NCBI RefSeq assembly: GCF_016313185.1
Contig: NZ_CP066218.1
Location: 2,294,001 to 2,358,000, forward strand
Source: Mycolicibacterium baixiangningiae
GTDB taxonomy: Bacteria; Actinomycetota; Actinomycetes; Mycobacteriales; Mycobacteriaceae
Direction of reading: 5' to 3'
DNA length: 64,000 bases
Part shown: one piece after another, positions 9,130 through 19,025 of the stretch
How positions within the stretch are numbered: position 1 is the stretch's first letter
How the letters are laid out: each line of letters begins with the position of its first letter
Made by a program: the position numbers and the translations under genes
The notes under the pieces: generated by a model
Database searches by the model: none
What the model was told of the DNA's origin: nothing
Seen by the model: only the letters and a program-made list of their open reading frames with translations

Positions 9130-10647
9130 GTGACAGCGCCCCGACCGGTTGACGCAGACTTCCTCGCCCTGCCACGAGAGCAACTGGCCGACGCCGCGTT
9201 GTCGGCTGCGCTGGCGGCCGGCGCCACCTATTCCGACCTGAGGATCCACGCGATCACCAGTGAACTGGTCCAATTGCGCGACGGTGAGCTCGAGACCGCG
9301 GTCATCGACCGGGAGATCGGTCTGGCGGTGCGGGTGATCGTCGACGGCACTTGGGGGTTCGCCTCACACGCCGAACTCGACCCGACGGTGGCCGCGGACA
9401 CCGCGCGACGGGCGGTGCGGGTCGCCACCACGTTGGCCCCGTTGAACGCCGAGCGCATCGAGCTCGCGCCCGAACCGGTCTACCGCGATGTCACGTGGGT
9501 GTCGGACTACCGCGTGGATCCGTTCACGGTGCCCGCCGGGGAGAAGATCGCTGTGCTGGGCGAGTACTCCGGCCGGCTGCTGGCCGCCGACGGCGTCGAC
9601 CACGTCTCGGCCGGACTGCACACCGCCAAAGAGCAGACGTTCTACGCCGACTCGTTCGGTTCGTCGATCACCCAGCAGCGGGTGCGCGTCCTGCCGACGC
9701 TCGAGGCGGTCTCCGTCGACACCGGCGCGGGCACCTTCGAGACCATGCGCACGCTGGCTCCACCCACGGGGCGCGGCTGGGAGGCTGTCGCCGGCGACGA
9801 CGTGTGGGACTGGACCGGCGAATTGGCGGAGCTGCCGTCGTTACTCGCCGAGAAGACCAAGGCTCCCAGCGTGGTCGCCGGACCCACGGATCTGGTGATC
9901 GATCCCTCCAACCTGTGGTTGACGATCCACGAATCGATCGGTCACGCCACCGAATACGACCGGGCCATCGGTTACGAGGCCGCCTACGCCGGCACGTCGT
10001 TCGCCACTCCTGACAAACTCGGCACCATGCGGTACGGCTCACCGGTGATGAACGTGACCGCCGACCGGACCGTCGAACATGGTTTGGCGTCAATCGGTTT
10101 CGACGACGAAGGCGTGCGCGCGCAGAGTTGGGATCTGGTGCGTGACGGTGTCTTCGTGGGATACCAGCTCGACCGGGTGTTCGCCCCGCGGCTGGGGGTA
10201 GCCCGGTCCAATGGCTGTTCATACGCCGACTCCCCGCACCACGTGCCGATCCAGCGGATGGCCAACGTGTCGCTGCAGCCGGCGGCCGAGGAGGTCAGCA
10301 CCGACGACCTCATCGCGCGCGTCGAGGACGGTCTCTACATCGTGGGTGACAAGAGTTGGTCGATTGACATGCAGCGCTACAACTTTCAGTTCACCGGCCA
10401 GCGGTTCTTCCGGATCCGCGACGGCCGCCTCGACGGCCAGGTCCGGGATGTGGCGTACCAGGCGACAACGACGGAGTTCTGGGGTGCACTCGAAGCGGTC
10501 GGCGGTCCGTCGACGTGGCGGCTCGGCGGGGCGTTCAACTGCGGCAAGGCGCAGCCCGGGCAGGTCGCGGCGGTGAGTCACGGCAGCCCGTCGGCGCTGT
10601 TCCGGGGCGTCAACGTGCTCAACACCCGTGAGGAGGCGCACCGGTGA
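9130..10647 (+). CDS. TldD-family metalloprotease (Rv2315c-like)
   Basis: About 505-residue TldD homolog. The zinc site HESIGHATEYD (HExxxH) is intact, as are family blocks ETAVIDREIGLAVRV near the N-terminus and YIVGDKSWSIDMQRYNFQFT toward the end. TldD/TldE heterodimers cleave unfolded or modified peptides. Here the partner tldE-like gene overlaps by GTGA. I prefer GTG 9130 (VTAPRPVD) over GTG 9121. It corresponds to M. tuberculosis Rv2315c. Confidence 0.9.
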   Translation: MTAPRPVDADFLALPREQLADAALSAALAAGATYSDLRIHAITSELVQLRDGELETAVIDREIGLAVRVIVDGTWGFASHAELDPTVAADTARRAVRVATTLAPLNAERIELAPEPVYRDVTWVSDYRVDPFTVPAGEKIAVLGEYSGRLLAADGVDHVSAGLHTAKEQTFYADSFGSSITQQRVRVLPTLEAVSVDTGAGTFETMRTLAPPTGRGWEAVAGDDVWDWTGELAELPSLLAEKTKAPSVVAGPTDLVIDPSNLWLTIHESIGHATEYDRAIGYEAAYAGTSFATPDKLGTMRYGSPVMNVTADRTVEHGLASIGFDDEGVRAQSWDLVRDGVFVGYQLDRVFAPRLGVARSNGCSYADSPHHVPIQRMANVSLQPAAEEVSTDDLIARVEDGLYIVGDKSWSIDMQRYNFQFTGQRFFRIRDGRLDGQVRDVAYQATTTEFWGALEAVGGPSTWRLGGAFNCGKAQPGQVAAVSHGSPSALFRGVNVLNTREEAHR

Positions 10648-12013
10648 TCGGGCCCCAGGAGGTGGTCGACGCGGTGCTCGCAGAAGCCGCGCGCCGAGGC
10701 CGGGCCGACGAGACGATCGTGCTCGTCACCGACCGGGCCGATGCGTCGTTGCGGTGGGCCGGTAACTCGATGACCACCAACGGAGAGTCGGTCAGCCGCA
10801 GCACGACGGTGATTTCGATTGTGCGCAAGGGCGATAGCGCTCAGGTCGGTTCGGTGCGATCCAGTGAGGTGGAACCGGCCGCGATCGCCACGCTGGTCGC
10901 CGCGTCGCAGGACGCCGCCGTGGCCGCACCGGAGGCCCGCGACAGCGCACCGCCGCTGCCGGCGAGCGAGACGCCGGGGGACTGGGAGTTGCCGGTGCCG
11001 GCGACCGGTGCGGAGGTGTTCGCCTCGGTGGCAGGCAGTCTGGCGCGCGGGTTCCGTGGTGAGGACGCGCTCTACGGATTCGCCCGGCATGTCCTGGAGA
11101 CGACGTTCGTCGCGACGTCGACGGGTCTGCGCCGGCGCTACACCGAGCCGACCGGGTCGGTGGAGATCAACGCCAAGCGCGGCGACGCGAGCGCATGGAC
11201 GGGTATCAGCACACCCGACTTCGTGGACGTGCCAACGGATTCCATGCTCGCCGACCTGTCGATGCGGTTGGGGTGGCGCAACGCACCGTCGACCTTCCTG
11301 CGGGGCGCTACGAGACCATCATGCCGCCGTCGACCGTCGCGGACATGATGATCTACCTGACGTGGACGATGGACGGCCGCGGCGCACAGGAGGGTCGCAC
11401 CGCGTTGTCGGCGCCCGGTGGCACACGGGTCGGGGAGAAGCTCAGCGACCTGCCGCTGACGCTGTACTCCGATCCGGCGGCGCCCGGGCTGGCGTGCACG
11501 CCGTTCGTGGCGGCCGCAACGTCCTCAGAGCGGGTGTCGGTGTTCGACAACGGTATGGACATCGGCCGGGTGGACTGGCTGCGCGACGGCGCGGTCAACG
11601 CGTTGGCGTATCCGCGGGCGGCCGCCGCGGAGTTCGGGCAACCGGTCGCGGTGCCAGCCGGAAATCTGTTGATGACGGGTGGGACGGCGGAACTCGCCGA
11701 CATGATCGCGAGCACAGAGCGGGGGCTGTTGCTGACCACACTGTGGTACATCCGCGAAGTCGACCCGACGGTCCTGCTGCTGACCGGGTTGACGCGCGAC
11801 GGGGTGTACCTCATCGAGGACGGTGAGGTGACCGCGGCGGTGAACAACTTCCGGTTCAACGAGAGTCCCCTGGATCTGCTGCGGCGCGCCACTGAAGCCG
11901 GAGTGAGTGAGGTGACCCTGCCGCGTGAGTGGGGTGACTGGGCGACGCGTGCGTCGATGCCGACACTGCGGATTCCCGACTTTCACATGTCCTCGGTGAG
12001 CCAGGCGCAATAA
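10644..12013 (+). pseudogene. TldE/PmbA-like protease subunit (Rv2314c-like), split by one frameshift
   Basis: The gene begins at GTG 10644, overlapping the tldD stop, and is read normally to about 11275. There the frame ends in a spurious tail (about 11348), while the rest of the protein (PAGRYETIMPPSTVADMM onward to YLIEDGEVTAAVNNFRF and the stop at 12013) lies in another frame. Adding one G in TGGCGC at about 11275-11277 restores a continuous 456-residue product reading LGWAQRTVD across the join. TldE is the non-catalytic partner of TldD, consistent with no HExxxH motif. Because the gene is core and both halves are well preserved, a sequencing error is as likely as a true mutation. Confidence 0.85.
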
Positions 12014-12020
12014 TCCAGGA

Positions 12021-12878
12021 GTGTCCACAGATCCTGTCGATGACGTGTTCGGTCAGCTGTCTGCACTTGTCGCGATGTCGTCGGGGGATCAACGCCTCGA
12101 CGCGGTGATCCGGTTGACGTGTGGACGGGCGTTGCAGCTGCCTCCGCTGCCCGTCGAGGTCGACCTGTTCGACGAGAAGGCGGACGAAGAATCGGTCGTG
12201 GCGGCGTTCGCCGAACAATTCGCCACGGATGTGTCGGAGGTCGGGGACAACCAGCGCGCACGGTTCACAACAGTGTTGGACGACAAGGCGTTTCGAGTGG
12301 CCGCCGCGGTGTTCGTCGCGGACTTCGTGCCGCGGGTGCGGGCGGGCTTCGAGGCCCTCGGCCTCGGTCACCCGGTCGGCGATGCGGTGGACTGGGATCA
12401 CGAGACCGACCCGGCGCAGGTGTTGATTGCCGAGTTCGTGCCCGCGGTCGCCCGGTTGCACTCGCTCGATCCGCTGACGACCGAGGTGGTGCGGTTGCGC
12501 GGGGCGATCGCCCACAACTGCCGGCTGTGCAAGTCGCTGCGGGAGGGGCACGCCCTCGATGCCGGGGGTTCGGAACCGTTGTACGCCGAGATTCAGGATT
12601 ACGAATACTCCGAGCAGTTGAGTGCAGCGCACAAGGTGGCGCTGCGATACGTGGACGCACTGGTGTGGACACCATCGGCGATTCCGGTCGAGGTGGCGCG
12701 GGGTGTGCGGAAGTGCTTCTCCGAGAATCAGTCCGTCGAGTTGACGCTCGACGTCATGCGCAACGCCACCAACAAGATCGCCGTCGCGCTCGGCGCCGAC
12801 GCGCCCAGGGTGGCGTCGGGCACCGAGCGGTACATGGTGAACGAGGACGGGCAGACGGTGTTCGCCGAGACGGCGTGA
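12021..12878 (+). CDS. AhpD-like / carboxymuconolactone decarboxylase family protein
   Basis: 285-residue all-helical protein. The AhpD catalytic signature is visible as GAIAHNCRLCKSLREGH (Cys-x-x-Cys with a following His), preceded by Glu in LTTEVVRLRG. It is about twice the length of a single CMD domain, so the N-terminal half may be a degenerate second copy. Likely role: thiol-based peroxidase or oxidoreductase. It starts at GTG 12021, 7 bases after the tldE-like stop, and ends in a GTGA overlap with the next gene, so all four genes 9130-13582 probably form one operon. Confidence 0.75.
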   Translation: MSTDPVDDVFGQLSALVAMSSGDQRLDAVIRLTCGRALQLPPLPVEVDLFDEKADEESVVAAFAEQFATDVSEVGDNQRARFTTVLDDKAFRVAAAVFVADFVPRVRAGFEALGLGHPVGDAVDWDHETDPAQVLIAEFVPAVARLHSLDPLTTEVVRLRGAIAHNCRLCKSLREGHALDAGGSEPLYAEIQDYEYSEQLSAAHKVALRYVDALVWTPSAIPVEVARGVRKCFSENQSVELTLDVMRNATNKIAVALGADAPRVASGTERYMVNEDGQTVFAETA

Positions 12879-13582
12879 CGGTTGCCGTGCAGCGACAGTT
12901 CGCGGCGTACGGGCCGTCATACTGGGGCGCCATCGCAGTGTTCGTGCTCGGCGCGGCGTTCCTGGTGTGGTTGGGGCGCAGGCAAACTGAGGTGCAGTCC
13001 CGGTGGTTCGGGCGGATCCTCGGCGCCCTGACCGCAGCGATCTACGCGTCGGTGCTGATCTACTCGCTCGTCCCGCTGACGGTCGAGCGGTCGGTGCCGC
13101 TGAGGTTGACCGACCTCGCGACGGTGGCCGCGGCCTGTGCGCTGTGGTCGCAGCGCCACTGGGCGTTCGCGCTGACGTACTACTGGGGCCTGGTGCTCAG
13201 TGCGCAGGCGTTGATTTCGCCGGTGCTCGTCGGCCCGGACTTCCCGCACTACACATTCCTGGCGTTCTGGGCGATTCACCTGCTGGTGGTGTGGGCGGCG
13301 ATCTACCTGACGTGGGGGCGTGGAATGCGGCCGAACTGGCGTAGCTTGCGCCTCGTCGTAGTCGTGACCGCCGGGTGGGCCGTTGTCACGTTCGTGTTCA
13401 ACCGGATCGCCGGTACCAATTACGGGTTCCTCAACGGCAAGCCGGCGACCGCGAGTCTGCTGGATGCGCTGGGGCCATGGCCGCTGTACATCCTGTCGGC
13501 GACGGCATTGGTCATCGTGACGTGGGTGTTGATGACGCTGCCGTGGGTGCGTTCTCGTGGTCTGCGTACCGACGGGCGGTGA
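12875..13582 (+). CDS. TIGR02206-family (YwaF-like) membrane protein
   Basis: 235-residue integral membrane protein with six or more hydrophobic helices. The segments YWGLVLSAQALISPVL, FLAFWAIHLLVVWAAIYL and NYGFLNGKPATASLLDALGPWP match the conserved core of TIGR02206/YwaF proteins, whose function is unknown. GTG 12875 overlaps the preceding TGA. It is the last core gene before the tRNA. Confidence 0.8.
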   Translation: MTVAVQRQFAAYGPSYWGAIAVFVLGAAFLVWLGRRQTEVQSRWFGRILGALTAAIYASVLIYSLVPLTVERSVPLRLTDLATVAAACALWSQRHWAFALTYYWGLVLSAQALISPVLVGPDFPHYTFLAFWAIHLLVVWAAIYLTWGRGMRPNWRSLRLVVVVTAGWAVVTFVFNRIAGTNYGFLNGKPATASLLDALGPWPLYILSATALVIVTWVLMTLPWVRSRGLRTDGR

Positions 13583-13638
13583 GGGCTGTTCGCCCGGGCC
13601 GCGGCCGCATGCGACGATGGTGCCGCGCTTGTCGCGCC

Positions 13639-13712
13639 GGGGCGGTAGCTCAGTCGGTTAGAGCCGTGGACTCATAATCCATTGGTCGCGGGTTCGAGCC
13701 CCGCCCGCCCCA
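13639..13712 (+). tRNA. tRNA-Met (anticodon CAT)
   Basis: 74-nt cloverleaf without encoded CCA. Acceptor GGGGCGG pairs with CCGCCCC; the D-stem is GCTC/GAGC; the anticodon stem GTGGA/TCCAT encloses loop CTCATAA (anticodon CAT); the T-arm is GCGGG-TTCGAGC-CCCGC. The CAT anticodon could also belong to an Ile2 tRNA. The 3' half serves as the integration site of the island that follows. Confidence 0.93.
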
Positions 13713-13713
13713 C
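13676..13713 (+). other. attachment site attL (3' end of tRNA-Met)
   Basis: 38 bases from the anticodon loop to one base past the tRNA end are repeated identically at 37159-37196. They recur with 31 of 38 matches at 46489-46526. This is the standard footprint of tyrosine-integrase islands that use the 3' half of a tRNA and restore the gene on integration. Confidence 0.85.
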
Positions 13714-13755
13714 GTCAGAGGGTGTTTTTCAAGATCGATTCTTGGAACTCATCGT

Positions 13756-14533
13756 TTATTCACCGTTTATGACGGTCTTCGCAGGTCGTACGGCCTGCCG
13801 CCATGCCTCGCGCACGGCGGCGAGCGCTTCGGCTGCCGTGACGGTGAGGCGGGTCTGTCCGGCCAGCTGGGCCTGCCACTCGGCATCCGTCGGAGCCCGG
13901 TCGAACATGCGCTGCGTCGGCACCTTGTTGGTCGGTCCGTATCGCCGAAACAGTGCGGCTGCGTCCGGGTCGATGGGCGCCGAGTCGGCTCAGCGCCCAC
14001 AGGTCCCAGAGGTCGCGGGCGGCGTGCCGGTCCGTCCACGTGGCCGTCTTCGACGCCGCGAATGCGGGGAGAATCGGTACAAGCAGTTCAGCAGCGGGTG
14101 CGTCCGCATAGCGCTGAAACAGGTCGCGCCGTTCCGTCGGCCAGACGACCCGGTCGCGCGCGGAGAGCAATTGGAGGCGAACCGGGCGTCCGTCCGACGG
14201 GCGCAACAGCACCGGCAGGGTGTCTGCAGTACCGCTGAGGGCGGGTTCGACGGTCAGCCAGCCGTGGGTGCGCGCGACAGCGCGGGGGAGGGTGGCGTCG
14301 AGCTCGGTGGCCACCTCTTTGCGGCTGCCGATGGCGATGAGGTCGATGTCTTCACTCAGCCGTCCGTCGGGGAGGTGGGTGCGGGCCAGGGCGGTGCCGC
14401 CGATGAAGTGGACGCGGTCACCGAACTCGCGGCTGAGGAACGCGAGGATGTGGGAGATGAGGTGGTCGCGCTCGACTTGTTCGGCGGACACGCTGAACTG
14501 CGTTGCGACCGAGTCGCGTTCGTCAGGATCCAT
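13756..14533 (-). pseudogene. abiEii: AbiEii-type nucleotidyltransferase toxin, copy 1, with one frameshift
   Basis: ATG 14533 (MDPDERDSVAT) overlaps the end of the antitoxin gene by 11 bases. The nucleotidyltransferase core is present: HFIGGTALARTHLPDG then RLSEDIDLIAIGSR. Near codon 185 (GGG at 13974-13976) the frame shifts; removing one G restores IDPDAAALFRRYGPT and the C-terminus ending VINGE with TAA at 13756-13758, about 258 residues. The second copy at 37.2 kb confirms the intended frame. AbiEii toxins add nucleotides to RNA substrates and arrest growth, for example during phage infection. If the shift is real, the toxin has an altered C-terminal third. Confidence 0.82.
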
Positions 14534-15176
14534 GATCGACCCCCGCCCAGTCTTCCGCCCGGCGCAGGGAGGCCAAGCGGCGTTGTTCGGTGGCGAGCTG
14601 GCGCAAACGGTCTGGATCCGCTCGTGCGTGGAGGGCTTTGACGGCGGCGGGGACGTCGGTTGCGCTGTCGCCGAGGGTGGGGCGGTGCGCGAGGTCGAGG
14701 ATGGTTTGTTCGGGTGTCGTCGCCAGTGTGGGGCCCAGGTCAGTGCGGACGCGTTCGGCGTCGAGTTCTGCGGTGTTGCGTTTGACGAACCGTACGACGG
14801 CCGGCCGGTCGGTGAGTGTGATGGGGCGGTGTTGGCGCGGTACCGCCACGATGGCGGTTGCCAGAGCGCGGGGGATTGCGCCGTGCAGGCGCGCGGCGCT
14901 GAGTCCCATGACGACGATGTCGTCATGGCCGAAGATCGTGGTGGCGATTCCGGCGGCGGCGGCTTCCAGATCGGGAATCCATCTGCGGCCCAGCATTTCT
15001 TGTGGGATGACGACGTAGTAACCGTGGGCGAGGCGATGGAGCAGGCCGTGTTCGTAGAGCCGTGCGATTTCGGGGCCCGGGTACGCGTAGGTGGCATCGG
15101 CCTGCCCGGTGCGAAAGGTGCGCAGTGGGCGCGCGGCGAGGCCGGCGGGGACCGCCGTGCTGTGTTGCCTTGCCAT
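14523..15176 (-). CDS. abiEi: AbiEi-type antitoxin / autoregulator, copy 1
   Basis: 217-residue protein, intact. The N-terminal winged-helix region (ATYAYPGPEIARLYEHGLLH, then YYVVIPQEMLGRRW) is followed by the AbiEi core VVMGLSAARLHGAIPRALA and TDRPAVVRFVKRNT. It should neutralise AbiEii and repress its own promoter through inverted repeats. The ATG at 15176 follows GGAGGGTGGATT. It is closely related to the copy at 37893-38546. Confidence 0.87.
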   Translation of the reverse strand: MARQHSTAVPAGLAARPLRTFRTGQADATYAYPGPEIARLYEHGLLHRLAHGYYVVIPQEMLGRRWIPDLEAAAAGIATTIFGHDDIVVMGLSAARLHGAIPRALATAIVAVPRQHRPITLTDRPAVVRFVKRNTAELDAERVRTDLGPTLATTPEQTILDLAHRPTLGDSATDVPAAVKALHARADPDRLRQLATEQRRLASLRRAEDWAGVDHGS

Positions 15177-15188
15177 AATCCACCCTCC

Positions 15189-15229
15189 AGTATGCGAATC
15201 ATAGGCTATTGACCTACAAAATGCATACT
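15189..15229. promoter_or_regulatory. candidate AbiEi operator upstream of copy 1
   Basis: AGTATGC (15189-15195) and GCATACT (15223-15229) form an inverted repeat just upstream of abiEi. The right arm sits in AAATGCATACTCA, which recurs exactly at 38589-38601 before the second abiEi. Known AbiEi proteins bind paired inverted repeats in their own promoter. Confidence 0.55.
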
Positions 15230-15275
15230 CATAAGTTTCATTGACCGTCGGGCTCTTTAACCGCGCGTGTGGCTT

Positions 15276-15341
15276 CTCAAAATTAATGTCCGTTTCTCAA
15301 ACTGAATGTCCACACGATGTCCAATTGGACATCAAAGTGAG
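15276..15341. repeat. cluster of CTCA-N5/6-ATGTCC repeats (left group)
   Basis: CTCAAAATTAATGTCC (15276-15291), CTCAAACTGAATGTCC (15296-15311) and, on the other strand, CTCACTTTGATGTCC (15327-15341) occur together around the palindrome TGTCCAATTGGACA (15318-15331). Similar units recur at 22344-22853. Multiple short terminal repeats of this kind are typical of IS21-type element ends, but no istAB genes are present. The rest of 15230-15540 holds no gene I can support. Confidence 0.55.
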
Positions 15342-15540
15342 AATCCGCAGCCCGGCGAGACGTTCCGGAGGGTGCAGCTGGCTTGAGAAACTGGTTGATG
15401 CCGCGGTGAGTGCGCGCGGATGCTGTGGTGGTGGGGGATCGTCGAGCAGTGGCCGTCGCTGCGTGATCAGGTGGTCCTGGCGGAGCCGGTTGTTTGGCCC
15501 GTCTGGGCGGCGCAAGGTCGGCGAATGGGTCGCCGCACAG

Positions 15541-16361
15541 GATGGTTTCGTGGGAGACGGCGACTTCGCCAGGACATTCTCCGATCACGTTCACCTGCCC
15601 GGTATCGCGTCCTTGGACTACGCGCACCGACATATCCGTACGCCGCGCGGCGACCTGCTGGGTGGGATCAGGTTCTACTCGCGAAACGTCGCTCGCCCGT
15701 TCGTCGACGTCTTGGCCCATAGCTTCGACGACTCGACTCCCTAGCCGCGTGCGTACTGGCTGAATGGTCGCCGTTCAACGTGCGCTACTTGCGTGTGCAG
15801 ACCCGGCCCCACCGGCTGGCCGATTGGACCGACGCTCTGCTCGACAAGAGCACTCACGCCGCCAGATGCCGCGACATGGCGCCCTGCGATGGCCGCGTCA
15901 CTCTACAACGGCTCGATACCCCCGAAGTCGCCCTCGGCGTGGTCGCCGAACGCTATGCCCAGCTCGCCGCGACAGACCCCGCACTGTCGAACAACATGTC
16001 CCTGGCCGCACCCGACGATCTGCGGTACTGGCATGCGCACCAACAACTGTGGGCCATCACCCGGGGCGCAGACACCATCGGTGCCTTTGCAGTGGTGCCC
16101 GGAGCGCTCGGCTGGATCACCGGCCAAGAGATCAACGAGCAGGCTCGCCGTCAAGCCGGGCCAGGACTGGTCATCAGCGCGCCCCACACGGGACAGCGTT
16201 ACGCCACCTCGACGCAGTGCGCGTGGGCGCACCGGTGGGCTGCTGACACCACCGACCTGCTCATCGGAACCATCGACCGCCACAACTACGCCTCACGCGC
16301 TACCGCGCTGCGCGCCGGGCGACCCCGCGTACTCGACAACGTCTTCATCAGCCTCGACTGA
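15541..16361 (+). pseudogene. GNAT-like acetyltransferase, frameshifted and probably 5'-truncated
   Basis: From about 15541 one frame encodes FARTFSDHVHLPGIASLDYAH (part) and GDLLGGIRFYSRNVARPFVD, then stops at about 15742. The next frame continues at once with LAACVLAEWSPFNVRYLRV and runs to TAG-free end at 16361. The C-terminus TIDRHNYASRATALRAGRP resembles the last helix and strand of GNAT N-acetyltransferases. A one-base loss near 15735 would explain the break. No convincing start is visible upstream, where the repeat cluster lies. It is convergent with the symporter gene. The substrate is unknown. Confidence 0.55.
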
Positions 16362-16468
16362 CAAGCCCATGGCATCGTGATCTGGTCGCCGGCTGACACT
16401 CCGAACCGGCCGTCCTGGCTCAGACCTAGAGAATGTGAACGGCTCAGTCCTTTACCAGCGCAGAGTCG

Positions 16469-17884
16469 CTATGTCCGTTCCAGCGCAACAGATCGTGGCA
16501 GGGGTGAAGGTTGTGGCGTCGGGAGCATTTCCTGGGTGATGGCATCTCGCACGGTTGCGGGGTTGTCGAGGGCTCGCTGGAAGGCGTCGTCGTCACGTTC
16601 CCCTGCGAGCTTGGCGATGATCATGGTTCCGGCGGCGACGCCGACAACGCTGGTGAGTGCTTTGCCTTCGCTCATGACGCGGTCGATGCCGATGACAAGG
16701 GCGATTCCGACAGCGAGAGTGGACGGCGGGAAGAATTCGGTTCCGAATGCTTGCAGCGTTGCGGCGAGTGTCACGACGCTCGCGCCACTGACTCCTGCCG
16801 CGCCTTTACTGGTGATCAGCATCAGGCCGAGTAGGGCCAACTGCGCACCTAGCGAAAGGTCGGTTCCGCCTGCCTGCGCGATGAACAGGGCAGCCATGGC
16901 CATGTAGATGGCTGTTCCGTCGAGATTGAACGAGTATCCAGTAGGGACGGTCAACGACACCACGCGGCGTGAGGCTCCGGCTGCCTCGAGTTTGGCAAGG
17001 AAGCGGGGTAGTACGGTTTCCGAGGAGGAGGTGCCGAGGACGATCAGCAACTCGTCTTTGATCATGCGCACGAACTTGAAGATGTTGAACCCGCTCCAAG
17101 CTGCGATCGCGCCGAGGATGACAAACACGAACATGATGCATGTCAGCCAGAACGCCAGCATCAAGAGACCTAGAGAGCCCAGGCTCTGACTTCCGAATTG
17201 TCCTGTGGTGTAAGCGATGCCACCGAACGCGCCCAGTGGCGCGGTGAACATGACGATGCGGATGATACCGAAGACGACCTTGTTGACTGTCTCGAATGTG
17301 CGGACGACGCTCTCGCGCAGAGTGGGCGTAAGCACCGAGACCGCGCAGGCGACGACGATGGCCAGCACCACCACTTGGAGTATCGCGTTCTCGACGAAGG
17401 GTTGTACGAAGCTGCTGGGCAGGATGTCGTGTCGAATGAAGCCGACGATCCCCTCGCTGTCGCTAGCTTGAGCGAGGTCTTCTTGTGCTTTTTCGAGTGC
17501 AGTGGCCCCAGGGTCGCCTTCGAAGCCGGCTCCGGGTTTGACGAGGTTGGCGACCACCATTCCCAGTGCCAGGCACAGTGTGGTCATCGCGAAGAAGTAG
17601 CCCAACGCGATGCTGCCGAGCTTGCCCACTTTGCGCAGATCGCCGAGAGAGGCGATACCGACGACGATGGAACAGAAGATAATCGGTGGTGCGACCACGC
17701 GTATCAACTGAATGAAGGTGTCGGCCAGCCATTTCATCTGAACTGCCACAGTGGGCGCAGTCAGGCCGAGAACGATACCTGCGGCGATCGCAACGATGAT
17801 CCAGAACCACAACTTGGTGATGATTCTCCATCGGCCGGCCGGCTGAGGCCGCGTCGATGCGGCGGTTGATCCATCGATGACCAT
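16469..17884 (-). CDS. dicarboxylate/amino acid:cation symporter (DAACS, DctA/GltP-like)
   Basis: 471-residue membrane transporter. Hallmarks are the serine-rich re-entrant loop VLGTSSSETVLPRFL, the NMDGT-like motif as GYSFNLDGTAIYMAMA, and a second hairpin ending SKGAAGVSGASVVTLAATL. It imports aspartate, glutamate or C4-dicarboxylates with H+ or Na+. The ATG at 17884 has a strong AAGGAG site 6 bases upstream. Neighbouring HAD, DSD1-like and RidA genes suggest it feeds a D-amino or hydroxy amino acid pathway. It lies within island A, absent from the core synteny. Confidence 0.88.
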   Translation of the reverse strand: MVIDGSTAASTRPQPAGRWRIITKLWFWIIVAIAAGIVLGLTAPTVAVQMKWLADTFIQLIRVVAPPIIFCSIVVGIASLGDLRKVGKLGSIALGYFFAMTTLCLALGMVVANLVKPGAGFEGDPGATALEKAQEDLAQASDSEGIVGFIRHDILPSSFVQPFVENAILQVVVLAIVVACAVSVLTPTLRESVVRTFETVNKVVFGIIRIVMFTAPLGAFGGIAYTTGQFGSQSLGSLGLLMLAFWLTCIMFVFVILGAIAAWSGFNIFKFVRMIKDELLIVLGTSSSETVLPRFLAKLEAAGASRRVVSLTVPTGYSFNLDGTAIYMAMAALFIAQAGGTDLSLGAQLALLGLMLITSKGAAGVSGASVVTLAATLQAFGTEFFPPSTLAVGIALVIGIDRVMSEGKALTSVVGVAAGTMIIAKLAGERDDDAFQRALDNPATVRDAITQEMLPTPQPSPLPRSVALERT

Positions 17885-17894
17885 GTTGCGCTCC

Positions 17895-17950
17895 TTGTTC
17901 TTTGGGTGACCACGGCGTCGAGTTGTTCTTTGGGTGACCACGGCGTCGAG
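17895..17950. repeat. perfect 28-bp tandem duplication before the symporter gene
   Basis: The unit beginning TTGTTCTTTGGGTGACCACG is present at 17895-17922 and again at 17923-17950 without mismatch. It lies in the leader of the symporter gene, next to its ribosome binding site, so copy number could alter expression. Confidence 0.85.
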
Positions 17951-18350
17951 CTAGTTGGGCCGGGGTCAGGTCTCCCCGCGACTGCGGGCGGTGACGGGGG
18001 GATGGGATGGAGGTAGTCGACCGGACTGGCTTCTCAGCTCGGTACGACATCGTCCGGTACGTCCTCAGCCTGTCCACGCGGCGAGCACGCCGGCAGACTG
18101 GCCCGGTGATCCGCCAGGGACGGTTCCGGTGATCAGGTGCATCACGGCAGGGCATCGAATCGGGTCATTGCCCGGCGGGGGCTCGGGAATGTACTTGATG
18201 CCTGAATTGCGGTTACGACAGAGGCAGATTGACAACTTGTCGCTGCGAGTTAGGAGGGGCTCTGGGTTTCCGCATGAGCGAGCCTCGCTACGGCTGTCCT
18301 GTTTGTCGACGGAGTACCGCCGGGATCAGCGCTCCGACCCGGTACTTGAC

Positions 18351-19025
18351 CTACGGACCGCACGAGATTGGCCCGACTGTGTCGCGGAGGAGCGGCGCCA
18401 GGCTGTCGTGTTCGGCGAGCGGAGCTGGAAGGTCGCCCCGGTCCATGTTGATGCGGTTGTGCCACCACACGGGCATTCCGAGGCCGCCGGCGCCGGGTAT
18501 GTCGTAGCGAGATCCCGCAACGAAAAGGATTCGATCCGCGGGAAGCGCGAGTCGCTCGATGGCAAGGGCGTACGGTTCCGGTCGCGGCTTGTATGCACCT
18601 GCGACCTCGGCGGTGACCATCACGTCCAGGGGAACACGCAGTTGATCCGCGGCAATTTTACCGAGTTTTTCGGAGCAGTTGGTGACGACACCTATCTTGA
18701 GTCCGTTCGATGAGAGTTCACGCAACACGCCCGGTGCTTCGTCCCAGGGTTGGATCGTGTTCCACCGGGCTGACAGGCGATCGGCATAGGAGCGGTCCAG
18801 TCCCTGGGCCTCAGCTGCTTCTGCTACGAGGGTTTCGTAAGGGCGGTACGCGCCTTCGCCATAGGTAATCTTCAAGTACTCATCGCGCCAGCGTCGGCCG
18901 ACGGCAGGATCGCCCGCAACGTCGGCCCACACTGTCCACGAGTCCAGAAGTGCTGTGAGCAGGTCGAATAGAACGGCGTCATACTGTCGGGCCGATGCTT
19001 CGCAAGGGGGGGTATCCATGTGCAT
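18351..19025 (-). CDS. HAD-family 2-haloacid dehalogenase-like hydrolase
   Basis: 224 residues, the size of type II haloacid dehalogenases. Motif I is LFDLLTALLDSW (nucleophile Asp21), motif II VVTNCSE (Thr115), motif III AGAYKPRPEPYAL (Lys146), motif IV FVAGSRYDIPGAG. The second Asp of phosphatase-type motif I is absent (DLLT), favouring a dehalogenase or related C-X hydrolase over a phosphatase. It lies between the symporter and the DSD1-like gene on the same strand. A start at the ATG at 19019 is also possible. The true substrate is not known. Confidence 0.8.
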   Translation of the reverse strand: MHMDTPPCEASARQYDAVLFDLLTALLDSWTVWADVAGDPAVGRRWRDEYLKITYGEGAYRPYETLVAEAAEAQGLDRSYADRLSARWNTIQPWDEAPGVLRELSSNGLKIGVVTNCSEKLGKIAADQLRVPLDVMVTAEVAGAYKPRPEPYALAIERLALPADRILFVAGSRYDIPGAGGLGMPVWWHNRINMDRGDLPAPLAEHDSLAPLLRDTVGPISCGP

